In this document: positions 25,862 to 33,768 of the stretch, piece after piece | Layout of the letters: each line of letters opens with the position of its first letter | Position numbering within the stretch: position 1 is the first letter of the stretch | Origin: an uncultured Pelagibacteraceae bacterium | GTDB taxonomy: Bacteria; Pseudomonadota; Alphaproteobacteria; Pelagibacterales; Pelagibacteraceae | Reading direction: 5' to 3' | Assembly (NCBI GenBank): GCA_902513955.1 | Contig: CABXOW010000012.1 | Coordinates: 1-33,768 of the forward strand | DNA: 33,768 nucleotides | Translations under genes and position numbers: made by a program | Notes under the pieces: generated by a model | Database searches by the model: none | What the model saw: only the letters and a program-made list of their open reading frames with translations | Told to the model about the DNA's origin: nothing

Positions 25862-26944
25862 CTAATTTAATATTTTTTTTGCAGCATTCATAAATGCTAA
25901 ATTTTCATTTTTAGACCCAATAGTTAATCTTAATTTATTCTTAATGTGATAACCATCTTCAGTGGATCTTACAATAATTCCTTTTGTTTTTAATCTTTCA
26001 TAAAAATACTTGGCTGTATATTTGCATTTTTCAAAATCTAAAAATAAAAAATTTGCAGAAATTGGATTAGAAAAAATTTTATATCTTTCAAGAAAAGATT
26101 TTATTTTTTTTGCATAATATAAGTTATGTTTTATTGAGCGTTCTATAAACTTTTGATCTTTAAGCGACTCAGTTGCAGCCAATTGTCCAAGGTGACTAAC
26201 ATTAAATGGAGGTTTTATAACATTTAATGCATTTATTATTTTTTTTGATCCATATCCCCACCCAACTCTTAAAGAAGCTAGTCCAAATATTTTAGAGAAT
26301 GTTCTTAATATAAAAACATTGTCTTTGTTTTCAAACAAATCTAATCCTGATTTGTAGTCATCATTTTTCATATATTCTGCGTAAGCATCATCTATCACCA
26401 ATAAAATATTTTTATTTAATTTTTTTCTAAGATCTAATATCTCTTTTTTTGTCAAATAAGTTCCAGTGGGATTATTGGGGTTAGCAAGAAAAACGATTTT
26501 TGTATTTTTTGTTACTTTTTTGAGTATCTCAATATTTGAAATTTTAAAGTTAATTTCTTTTGCAAACTTAACCTTTGCATCAACAATATTCGCATAGATT
26601 CTGTACATTAGAAAACTGTATTCTGGAACTACAACTTCATCTTTTGGTTTTAAAAATAATTGACAGATCATTTGAATAACTTCGTCCGAGCCCGCTCCAC
26701 ATATAACTTTATCAGAATTGCATTTAAATTTTTTTGATATTTCTTTTCTTAAATTTTGAGATTTACCATCTGGATATCTCTCTAAATTTAACTTTTTACT
26801 ATATATGACTTTAGTTGCTTTAGAACTCATTCCCAGAGCTGACTCATTTGCTGATAATTTTATAATTTTTTTTAGTTTTTTAATTTTAGATTTACCCGGT
26901 TTGTAAGGCTCAATATTAAAATTTTTAAATTTTGGAGTGGTCAT
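25862..26944 (-). CDS. hisC: Histidinol-phosphate / aromatic amino acid aminotransferase
   Basis: A 360-residue fold-type I PLP aminotransferase of the HisC family. KLSANESALGMSSKA resembles the N-terminal substrate loop; CGAGSDEVIQMICQLFLKP, FLANPNNPTGTYL, LVIDDAYAEYM and the PLP-lysine segment FILRTFSKIFGLASLRVGWG (Lys near residue 217) follow. HisC proteins act on histidinol phosphate, and many also make phenylalanine and tyrosine. Pairing with tyrA, one base apart, suggests that here it mainly transaminates aromatic keto acids or prephenate. It is divergent from metX over 192 bases. Whether another HisC exists elsewhere is unknown. Confidence 0.92.
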   Translation of the reverse strand: MTTPKFKNFNIEPYKPGKSKIKKLKKIIKLSANESALGMSSKATKVIYSKKLNLERYPDGKSQNLRKEISKKFKCNSDKVICGAGSDEVIQMICQLFLKPKDEVVVPEYSFLMYRIYANIVDAKVKFAKEINFKISNIEILKKVTKNTKIVFLANPNNPTGTYLTKKEILDLRKKLNKNILLVIDDAYAEYMKNDDYKSGLDLFENKDNVFILRTFSKIFGLASLRVGWGYGSKKIINALNVIKPPFNVSHLGQLAATESLKDQKFIERSIKHNLYYAKKIKSFLERYKIFSNPISANFLFLDFEKCKYTAKYFYERLKTKGIIVRSTEDGYHIKNKLRLTIGSKNENLAFMNAAKKILN

Positions 26945-26975
26945 TTTTTTAATTTATGAGTTCTTTATAGATAAA

Positions 26976-26981
26976 ATTATA
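26976..26981 (-). promoter_or_regulatory. Possible -10 box for hisC-tyrA
   Basis: A perfect TATAAT on the minus strand lies 31 bases before the hisC ATG. No good -35 hexamer sits 16-18 bases further upstream; the best is ATGTCT. In DNA this AT-rich a lone -10 is weak evidence. Confidence 0.3.
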
Positions 26982-27016
26982 AATTTTTACATAGAATAAG
27001 ACATTTTTTAAAAAAA

Positions 27017-27045
27017 TTGACATAATAAATAACATCTAGTACAAA
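27017..27045 (+). promoter_or_regulatory. Sigma-70-like promoter for metX-metW
   Basis: A perfect TTGACA (27017-27022), a 17-base spacer, and TACAAA (27040-27045). Predicted initiation six or seven bases downstream falls at about 27051-27053, exactly where the SAM-II aptamer begins, so the message would start with the riboswitch and carry no extra 5' sequence. Confidence 0.65.
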
Positions 27046-27050
27046 ATTTA

Positions 27051-27103
27051 TGCGCTGATTTAACTGAATTGCGAGCGCTTAAAAAAAAACCGCTAAAATA
27101 GTT
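27051..27103 (+). promoter_or_regulatory. SAM-II riboswitch
   Basis: The conserved SAM-II core is readable: GCGCTGATTTAA, then TTGCGAGCGC, an A-rich connector and CGCTAAAA. P1 pairs GCGCT (27052-27056) with AGCGC (27074-27078). The pseudoknot helix pairs loop bases AACT (27062-27065) with AGTT (27100-27103); known SAM-II examples have C/G-rich pairs here, so the change is compensated on both strands. SAM-II aptamers in alphaproteobacteria lie before methionine genes and lower expression when S-adenosylmethionine is abundant. Six T follow immediately at 27104-27109. No Shine-Dalgarno site is visible between the aptamer and metX, so control may be by transcription termination. Confidence 0.9.
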
Positions 27104-27136
27104 TTTTTTCTCTCAATTCAAATAATAGCATTTATT

Positions 27137-28255
27137 ATGAATACAGAATTAAACTTAAAAACTCTAATAGTAAAAAAACCACTTAAGCTAGATTGTGGAA
27201 AAACTATTAATGATTTTCCAATTGCATACGAAACCTATGGAACTTTGAATGAAAAAAAAGATAATGCTATTTTAGTTTTTCATGCATTGACAGGTGACCA
27301 ATTTGTAACTGGCTTAAATCCAATTACAAATAAAGATGGCTGGTGGTCTTATGCTGTGGGTCCTGATAAGGCAATTGATACAAAAAAATATTTTGTAATT
27401 TGTTCAAATGTAATTGGTGGATGTCTTGGCTCATTTGGGCCAAGTCATAAAGATCCAGATACACAAAAAGTTTTTGGTACCAATTTTCCAGTAATCACTA
27501 TTAATGATATGGTAAATGCTCAGAATAATTTACTTGATCACTTTGGTATAGATAAACTTTTTTCTGTTGTTGGAGGTTCAATGGGTGGAATGCAAGTTCT
27601 ACAATTTATTAGTAATTTTCCAGATAAGGCTAAAACTGTAATTCCTATTGCATGTACCTCGAGTCATTCTTCACAAAATATTGCATTTAATGAACTTGGA
27701 AGACAAGCGATTGCCGCAGATAGTAATTGGAATGAAGGAAATTATAATTCTAAAGATACAATACCCAATAAAGGTTTAGCAGTTGCAAGAATGGCTGCTC
27801 ATATCACATATCTTTCAAAAAAAGGCCTTCAAGAAAAATTTGGAAGAAAATTACAAGAAAGAGAAGATCTTAAATTTGGATTTGACGCAGATTTTCAAAT
27901 TGAAAGTTACTTGAGATATCAAGGATCAGTTTTTGTAGATAGATTTGATGCAAATAGTTATCTTTATATTACAAGAGCTATGGATTACTTTGATTTAAAC
28001 AAACAGTTTAACGGAAATTTATCAGATGCTTTTAAAGAATCCAAAGCTAAATTTTTCATAATATCTTTTACGTCAGATTGGCTTTACCCTACTCAGGAAA
28101 ATAAAGATATCGTAATTGCTTTAAATGCTATTGGTGCTGATGTAGGTTTTGTTGAAATTGAGTCAGACAAAGGACATGACTCTTTCTTACTTGATGTTCC
28201 GGATTTTCTAAGTGCTCTTAAAAATTTTTTAGACAAGTCTTATATAGAAAATTAA
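27137..28255 (+). CDS. metX: Homoserine O-acyltransferase (MetX family)
   Basis: Activates homoserine with an acyl group (acetyl, or succinyl in some proteobacterial MetX enzymes) for sulphur incorporation into methionine. The 372-residue alpha/beta-hydrolase has the nucleophile Ser148 in [10 protein letters not shown], Asp314 in FTSDWLYP and His347 in KGHDSFL, giving a complete triad. [17 protein letters not shown] and the [13 protein letters not shown] loop are also typical. The acyl donor cannot be told by eye. It lies 34 bases behind the SAM-II riboswitch and 2 bases ahead of metW; metX-metW is the standard alphaproteobacterial pair. Confidence 0.96.
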   Translation: MNTELNLKTLIVKKPLKLDCGKTINDFPIAYETYGTLNEKKDNAILVFHALTGDQFVTGLNPITNKDGWWSYAVGPDKAIDTKKYFVICSNVIGGCLGSFGPSHKDPDTQKVFGTNFPVITINDMVNAQNNLLDHFGIDKLFSVVGGSMGGMQVLQFISNFPDKAKTVIPIACTSSHSSQNIAFNELGRQAIAADSNWNEGNYNSKDTIPNKGLAVARMAAHITYLSKKGLQEKFGRKLQEREDLKFGFDADFQIESYLRYQGSVFVDRFDANSYLYITRAMDYFDLNKQFNGNLSDAFKESKAKFFIISFTSDWLYPTQENKDIVIALNAIGADVGFVEIESDKGHDSFLLDVPDFLSALKNFLDKSYIEN

Positions 28256-28257
28256 TT

Positions 28258-28854
28258 ATGAAAAATGAATTCAAAATTATTGCTGATTTAATTGAAAAAG
28301 ATAAAAAAGTTTTGGATGTTGGGTGTGCAGATGGCACTTTGATGAAGTTTTTAAAAAATAATAAAAATATTAACATTAGAGGATTGGAAATTTCAAAAGA
28401 TAAAGTTCAAAAATGTATAGCAAAAGGTCTAACAGTAATTGAGGGAAATGCTGAGAAAGATTTAATACAATTTCCTGACAAATCTTTTGATTATGTTATT
28501 TTAAGTCAAACACTTCAGGCATTTTTAAATCCTGAACTAGTAATAAATGAATTATTAAGAGTTGGAAAAAAAGCAATAGTTACAATACCTAATTTTGGTT
28601 ATTGGAAAATTAGACTTCATTTATTAATAAAAGGAACTATGCCCATAACCAAAACATTACCTGATGAATGGTACAACACTCCAAATTTACATATGTGTAC
28701 AATTAAAGATTTTGTTTATTTTGTAAAATCTAGAAATTTAAAAATTTTCAAATCAATAGCTCTAAATAATGAAAACGTATCATCAATTAGTGATACTAAT
28801 CTGGGTGTTAAAAATTTATTTGCTGATCTAGGTATATTTTTAATTGAAAAATAA
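28258..28854 (+). CDS. metW: Methionine biosynthesis protein MetW (SAM-dependent methyltransferase fold)
   Basis: 198 residues. The SAM-binding motif KVLDVGCADGTLMKFL is near residues 18-33, followed by GLEISKDKV, DYVILSQTLQAFLNP and the MetW-typical TIPNFGYWKIRLHLLIKGTMP plus LPDEWYNTPNLHMCTIKDF. MetW is needed together with MetX for full methionine synthesis in several bacteria and is thought to assist homoserine acyltransferase; a methyl-transfer reaction is not established. It is two bases after metX and one base before gloB, and presumably shares the SAM-II control. Confidence 0.94.
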   Translation: MKNEFKIIADLIEKDKKVLDVGCADGTLMKFLKNNKNINIRGLEISKDKVQKCIAKGLTVIEGNAEKDLIQFPDKSFDYVILSQTLQAFLNPELVINELLRVGKKAIVTIPNFGYWKIRLHLLIKGTMPITKTLPDEWYNTPNLHMCTIKDFVYFVKSRNLKIFKSIALNNENVSSISDTNLGVKNLFADLGIFLIEK

Positions 28855-28855
28855 T

Positions 28856-29575
28856 ATGAGAATAGAAATAATCCCATGCTTAAAAGATAACTACAGTTAT
28901 CTTTTAATTGACGAGTATAATAATAGCGCATGTGTTATTGACCCCAGTGAAGCTGAGCCAGTTATTAATTTTATTGAAAAAGAAAATATTACTCTAAAAT
29001 ATATTCTAAATACACATCATCATTTTGATCATATTGGAGGAAACATAGATCTAAAAAATAGATACAATTCAATTGTAGTTGGTTATAAAGATGATGCTCA
29101 CAGAATTCCAGAAATCGAAGTTTTAGTTGAGGATGGTCAGATTTGGAAAGCTAATAATTTTGAGGCAAAAATTATTCATGTTCCTGGTCATACGACTGGT
29201 CATATTAGTTTTCATTTTTTTAAAGATAAACTAATCTTTACTGGTGACACGCTATTTTCTCTTGGTTGTGGGAAAATTTTTGAAGGCACATATCAAGAAA
29301 TGTTTAACTCTTTAGATAAGATAAAAAGCCTTCCTGAAGACACTAAAATTTATTGTGGACACGAATATACACTTCAAAATTCCAATTTTTGTATCAAGCA
29401 TGAGCCTAAAAATTTAAATTTACAAAATAAAATATTAAGAATTAATGAAAAGCTTAAAAATAACCTGCCCACTATTCCATCCAGTCTTAAAGATGAAATA
29501 GAATGCAATATATTTTTAAGAGCAAAAAACGTTGAATCCTTTTCAAAATTGAGAGATTTAAAGGATAATTTCTAG
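28856..29575 (+). CDS. gloB: Hydroxyacylglutathione hydrolase (glyoxalase II)
   Basis: A metallo-beta-lactamase-fold thioesterase that hydrolyses S-lactoylglutathione, the second step of methylglyoxal detoxification. The 239 residues show the dinuclear metal site NTHHHFDHIGGN (residues 52-62), VPGHTTGHISFH, FTGDTLFSLGCGKIFEGT and YCGHEYTLQN with the glutathione-binding tail region. I chose the ATG at 28856, one base after the metW stop; an in-frame TTG at 28844 would add four residues inside metW. Its position behind metXW means it may be read through from the SAM-regulated promoter. Confidence 0.95.
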   Translation: MRIEIIPCLKDNYSYLLIDEYNNSACVIDPSEAEPVINFIEKENITLKYILNTHHHFDHIGGNIDLKNRYNSIVVGYKDDAHRIPEIEVLVEDGQIWKANNFEAKIIHVPGHTTGHISFHFFKDKLIFTGDTLFSLGCGKIFEGTYQEMFNSLDKIKSLPEDTKIYCGHEYTLQNSNFCIKHEPKNLNLQNKILRINEKLKNNLPTIPSSLKDEIECNIFLRAKNVESFSKLRDLKDNF

Positions 29576-29585
29576 TTAATACGAC

Positions 29586-29613
29586 TTGACTAAAACCTTG
29601 CTACAACTATATT
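29586..29613 (+). promoter_or_regulatory. Sigma-70-like promoter for rplU-rpmA-obgE
   Basis: TTGACT (29586-29591), a 16-base spacer and TATATT (29608-29613); predicted start near 29620, about 20 bases before the rplU ATG. Hexamers are close to consensus and the position in the 65-base gap fits a ribosomal-protein operon. Confidence 0.7.
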
Positions 29614-29640
29614 GCGGTAACTTAAATTTAAATTCTTACT

Positions 29641-30054
29641 ATGTCATACGCTATAATAAAAACAGGTGGAAAACAGTACAAAGTAAAAGCTGGTGAAATC
29701 CTGAAAATTGAAAAATTACCAGACTCAAAACCTGAGTCTAAAGTAGAATTCAACGAAATACTTGCATATGGAGATGATAAATCTATAGAAATAGGTACCC
29801 CACATGTTGAAGGTGCTAAAGTAGAGGCTGATTTAATTAAAAATGGTAAAGATAGAACAATTTTAATCTTCAAAAAAAGAAGAAGACAAAATTCAAGAAG
29901 AAAAAATGGTCATAGACAAGAACACACAATGATTAGAATTAATAAAATTTTTTCTAAAGATGGCAAAGTTTTATCTGAAGCAGAAAAAATGGTTAAACCA
30001 ACTAAAAAAGTTGAAGCTGAAGTTAAACCAAAAACAGAAGCGGCAAATAAATAA
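29641..30054 (+). CDS. rplU: 50S ribosomal protein L21
   Basis: 137 residues. The N-terminus MSYAIIKTGGKQYKVKAGEI and the C-terminal core KKRRRQNSRRKNGHRQEHTMIRI are unmistakable for L21. The core is about 103 residues; a tail of roughly 30 residues alternates Lys, Glu, Ala and Pro, an extension seen in some alphaproteobacteria. It has its own promoter and is followed by rpmA after 12 bases, the universal L21-L27 pairing. Confidence 0.97.
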   Translation: MSYAIIKTGGKQYKVKAGEILKIEKLPDSKPESKVEFNEILAYGDDKSIEIGTPHVEGAKVEADLIKNGKDRTILIFKKRRRQNSRRKNGHRQEHTMIRINKIFSKDGKVLSEAEKMVKPTKKVEAEVKPKTEAANK

Positions 30055-30066
30055 ATTAGGTAAGTT

Positions 30067-30321
30067 ATGGCAACAAAAAAAGCAGGTGGGTCATCGAGAA
30101 ACGGACGAGATAGTGCTGGGCGAAGGCTTGGTGTTAAGAAGTACGGTGGTGAAACAGTAATACCTGGAAATATAATTGTAAGACAAAGAGGAACTAAAAT
30201 TTTTCCTGGCGAAAACGTAGAAATGGGTAAAGATCATTCTATTTTTTCAATAGTAAAAGGTAAAGTTGTATTCAAAAAATCTAAAGCAGATAGAACTTTC
30301 GTTTCAGTAAAGCCCAATTAA
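30067..30321 (+). CDS. rpmA: 50S ribosomal protein L27
   Basis: 84 residues, the standard length. The N-terminus [20 protein letters not shown], then LGVKKYGGE, matches L27, whose N-terminal tail reaches the peptidyl-transferase centre; [21 protein letters not shown] follows. It starts directly at MATKKAGG with no cleavable N-terminal extension of the Firmicutes type. It lies between rplU and obgE, and a hairpin fills the gap before obgE. Confidence 0.98.
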   Translation: MATKKAGGSSRNGRDSAGRRLGVKKYGGETVIPGNIIVRQRGTKIFPGENVEMGKDHSIFSIVKGKVVFKKSKADRTFVSVKPN

Positions 30322-30322
30322 T

Positions 30323-32428
<2,106 letters not shown>

Positions 32429-32429
32429 A

Positions 32430-33680
32430 ATGAATAAAATAATGAATTTAATAGGTATTAAAAGTAGAAGAGCATCTGAAAAAAAAGTTGATATAGATAC
32501 CAAAAATAAAGTTTTAAATCTTTATGCCAAATTGCTCGATAAAGAAAATAAATCAATTTTAAGAGAAAACTCAAAAGATATTAAATTTGCTCAAAGCAAA
32601 GGAATTAAAGAAAACCTAATTAACAGACTGAGAATTGATAGGGTAAAACTCAAAAATATAAAAAACTCTATTATTAAAATTTCAAAACTAAAAGATCCTA
32701 TAAATGTAACTCTAAAAAAATGGAGTAGACCAAATGGATTAAATATTAAAAGAGTAACTATACCAATTGGCGTGATTGGTGTTATTTTTGAAAGTAGACC
32801 CAATGTAACGTCTGATGTAGCAAGTTTGTGCTTTAAATCTGGTAATGCTGTAATTCTTAAAGGTGGATCAGAGGCTATAAATACAAATAGAATACTAGCG
32901 AAATTATTTCGACAAGCTCTTCGAAAAAATAATGTTGATGAGAATTATATTCAATTTGTAGACTCTAAAGATAGAAAGATGGTCGACATTATGCTTTTAA
33001 AAATGAAAAAATATATTGATGTAATAATTCCTAGAGGTGGAAAAAACTTAGTTAAAAAAGTTCAGGAGTTTTCTACAGTTCCTATAATTGGTCATCTAGA
33101 AGGTATCTGTCACACATTTATTGATAAAGATGCAGAATTAAATATGGCATCAAATATCATATACAATGCAAAATTAAGAAATACAGCTATTTGCGGAGCA
33201 ACTGAAACCATTTTACTTCATGAGAAAATAGTTAAAAAATTTTGTAATCCTATTTTAAAGAGACTTGGGGATCAGAATTGCAAAATATACGGAGATATTA
33301 TCGTAAGAAAATATTACAAAGGTAAAGTGTATCCAGCTAAAAAGAAAGATTGGTCTACAGAATATTTAACATCCGCAGTATCGGTTAAAGTTGTTAGAAG
33401 CAATGATGAAGCTATCAATCATATAAACAAATATGGAACCATGCATACCGATTCAATTATTACTAAAAATAAAAAAACAGCTAATAAGTTTTTAAAGAAT
33501 GTTAAAAGTTCTATTGCAATGCATAATACTTCAACACAATTTGCTGATGGCGGTGAATTTGGGTTTGGTGGAGAAGTAGGCATATCAACAAACACACTTC
33601 CCCCAAGAGGCCCTGTTGGATTAGAACAATTAGTTTCATACAAATATGAAATCTCAAGTAAAGGAAAAATAAGAAAGTAA
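32430..33680 (+). CDS. proA: Gamma-glutamyl phosphate reductase
   Basis: Second step of proline synthesis: NADPH reduces glutamyl phosphate to glutamate semialdehyde. The 416 residues have the aldehyde-dehydrogenase-like fold, with PIGVIGVIFESRPNVTSDVA, LCFKSGNAVILKGGSEA and IIPRGGKNLV. The catalytic Cys255 is in RNTAICGATETIL, and NTSTQFADGGEFGFGGEVGI is the C-terminal signature. It is one base after proB, whose labile product it must receive directly. In a marine cell proline may also serve osmotic balance. The nadD start lies 14 bases downstream. Confidence 0.97.
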   Translation: MNKIMNLIGIKSRRASEKKVDIDTKNKVLNLYAKLLDKENKSILRENSKDIKFAQSKGIKENLINRLRIDRVKLKNIKNSIIKISKLKDPINVTLKKWSRPNGLNIKRVTIPIGVIGVIFESRPNVTSDVASLCFKSGNAVILKGGSEAINTNRILAKLFRQALRKNNVDENYIQFVDSKDRKMVDIMLLKMKKYIDVIIPRGGKNLVKKVQEFSTVPIIGHLEGICHTFIDKDAELNMASNIIYNAKLRNTAICGATETILLHEKIVKKFCNPILKRLGDQNCKIYGDIIVRKYYKGKVYPAKKKDWSTEYLTSAVSVKVVRSNDEAINHINKYGTMHTDSIITKNKKTANKFLKNVKSSIAMHNTSTQFADGGEFGFGGEVGISTNTLPPRGPVGLEQLVSYKYEISSKGKIRK

Positions 33681-33694
33681 ACTAAATAAAGAAA

Positions 33695-33768
33695 ATGAAA
33701 ATTGGAATTTTAGGAGGTTCATTTGATCCAGCTCACAAAGGTCATTTGGCAATATCTAAGGAAGCTAA
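33695..33768 (+). CDS. nadD: Nicotinate-nucleotide adenylyltransferase, N-terminal part
   Basis: Only 24 codons are present before the window ends. They read MKIGILGGSFDPAHKGHLAI and on, the nucleotidyltransferase N-terminus with GGSFDPAHKGH containing the (H/T)xGH-type signature. CoaD shares the fold but usually reads YPGSFDP; the GGSFDP form and the place after obgE-proBA point to NadD, which makes deamido-NAD. The sequence is too short to judge more. Confidence 0.85.
   Translation, partial: MKIGILGGSFDPAHKGHLAISKEA

Noticed and set aside
29960..30160. A 66-codon + strand frame spanning the rplU-rpmA junction
   Set aside because: It is out of frame with two well-recognised ribosomal proteins and its Lys/Gln repeats come from reading L21 tail codons in another frame.

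Overview
The window is a dense, very AT-rich stretch of bacterial chromosome. By eye, the gene families and their order point to a free-living, genome-streamlined alphaproteobacterium, most likely SAR11 (Pelagibacterales). The reasons are a class I lysyl-tRNA synthetase, a ChvG/ChvI two-component pair next to ahcY-tsaE-amgK-murU, a RegA-type regulator, a SAM-II riboswitch in front of metX-metW, an ornithine decarboxylase followed by a deoxyhypusine-synthase-like gene, Lys/Asn/Ile-rich proteins, few Shine-Dalgarno sites and roughly 97% coding density. No rRNA, tRNA, insertion sequence, prophage, CRISPR or integration site was seen. There are 34 genes, two of them cut by the window ends. No gap reaches 300 bases; the longest (26945-27136) holds the metX promoter and riboswitch.

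Layout. 1-3497 (+): the end of an RND efflux adaptor and its complete inner-membrane pump. 3494-4093 (-): a lytic-transglycosylase-like lipoprotein. 4139-4852 (+): phosphoglycerate mutase. 4830-13319 (-): read in the direction of transcription, polA, chvI, chvG, ahcY, tsaE, amgK, murU. 13436-13987 (+): bioY, converging on regA (13980-14543, -). 14690-17795 (+): a three-gene polyamine operon (ornithine/lysine decarboxylase, deoxyhypusine-synthase-like protein, agmatinase-family ureohydrolase). 17798-21324 (-): lysS, pyrD, rpmB and a queuosine-precursor transporter. 21414-24967 (+): trkH, an AmpG-like permease and an NlpC/P60 peptidase. 24964-26944 (-): hisC-tyrA. 27137-29575 (+): metX-metW-gloB behind a SAM-II riboswitch. 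29641-33768 (+): rplU-rpmA-obgE-proB-proA-nadD.

How the genes connect. Most are housekeeping genes, but several themes recur. Five genes deal with murein turnover and recycling: the transglycosylase-like lipoprotein, AmpG-like importer, cytosolic NlpC/P60 peptidase, and AmgK plus MurU, which return N-acetylmuramate to UDP-MurNAc. Methionine/SAM metabolism appears twice: SAM-controlled metXW, and ahcY, which clears S-adenosylhomocysteine. The polyamine operon contains an enzyme family whose classical protein substrate (eIF5A) does not exist in bacteria, so its product is an open question.

Regulation is mostly written in very short intergenic regions. Sigma-70-like promoters are visible for rplU, rpmB, ahcY, metX and bioY, and several put transcription starts at or next to the start codon. 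Small RNA structures sit at the starts of metX, obgE and the decarboxylase gene. I did not find an obviously new multi-gene system. The best leads are the polyamine operon, the metX leader with a proposed terminator/antiterminator, and the AmpG-peptidase module.
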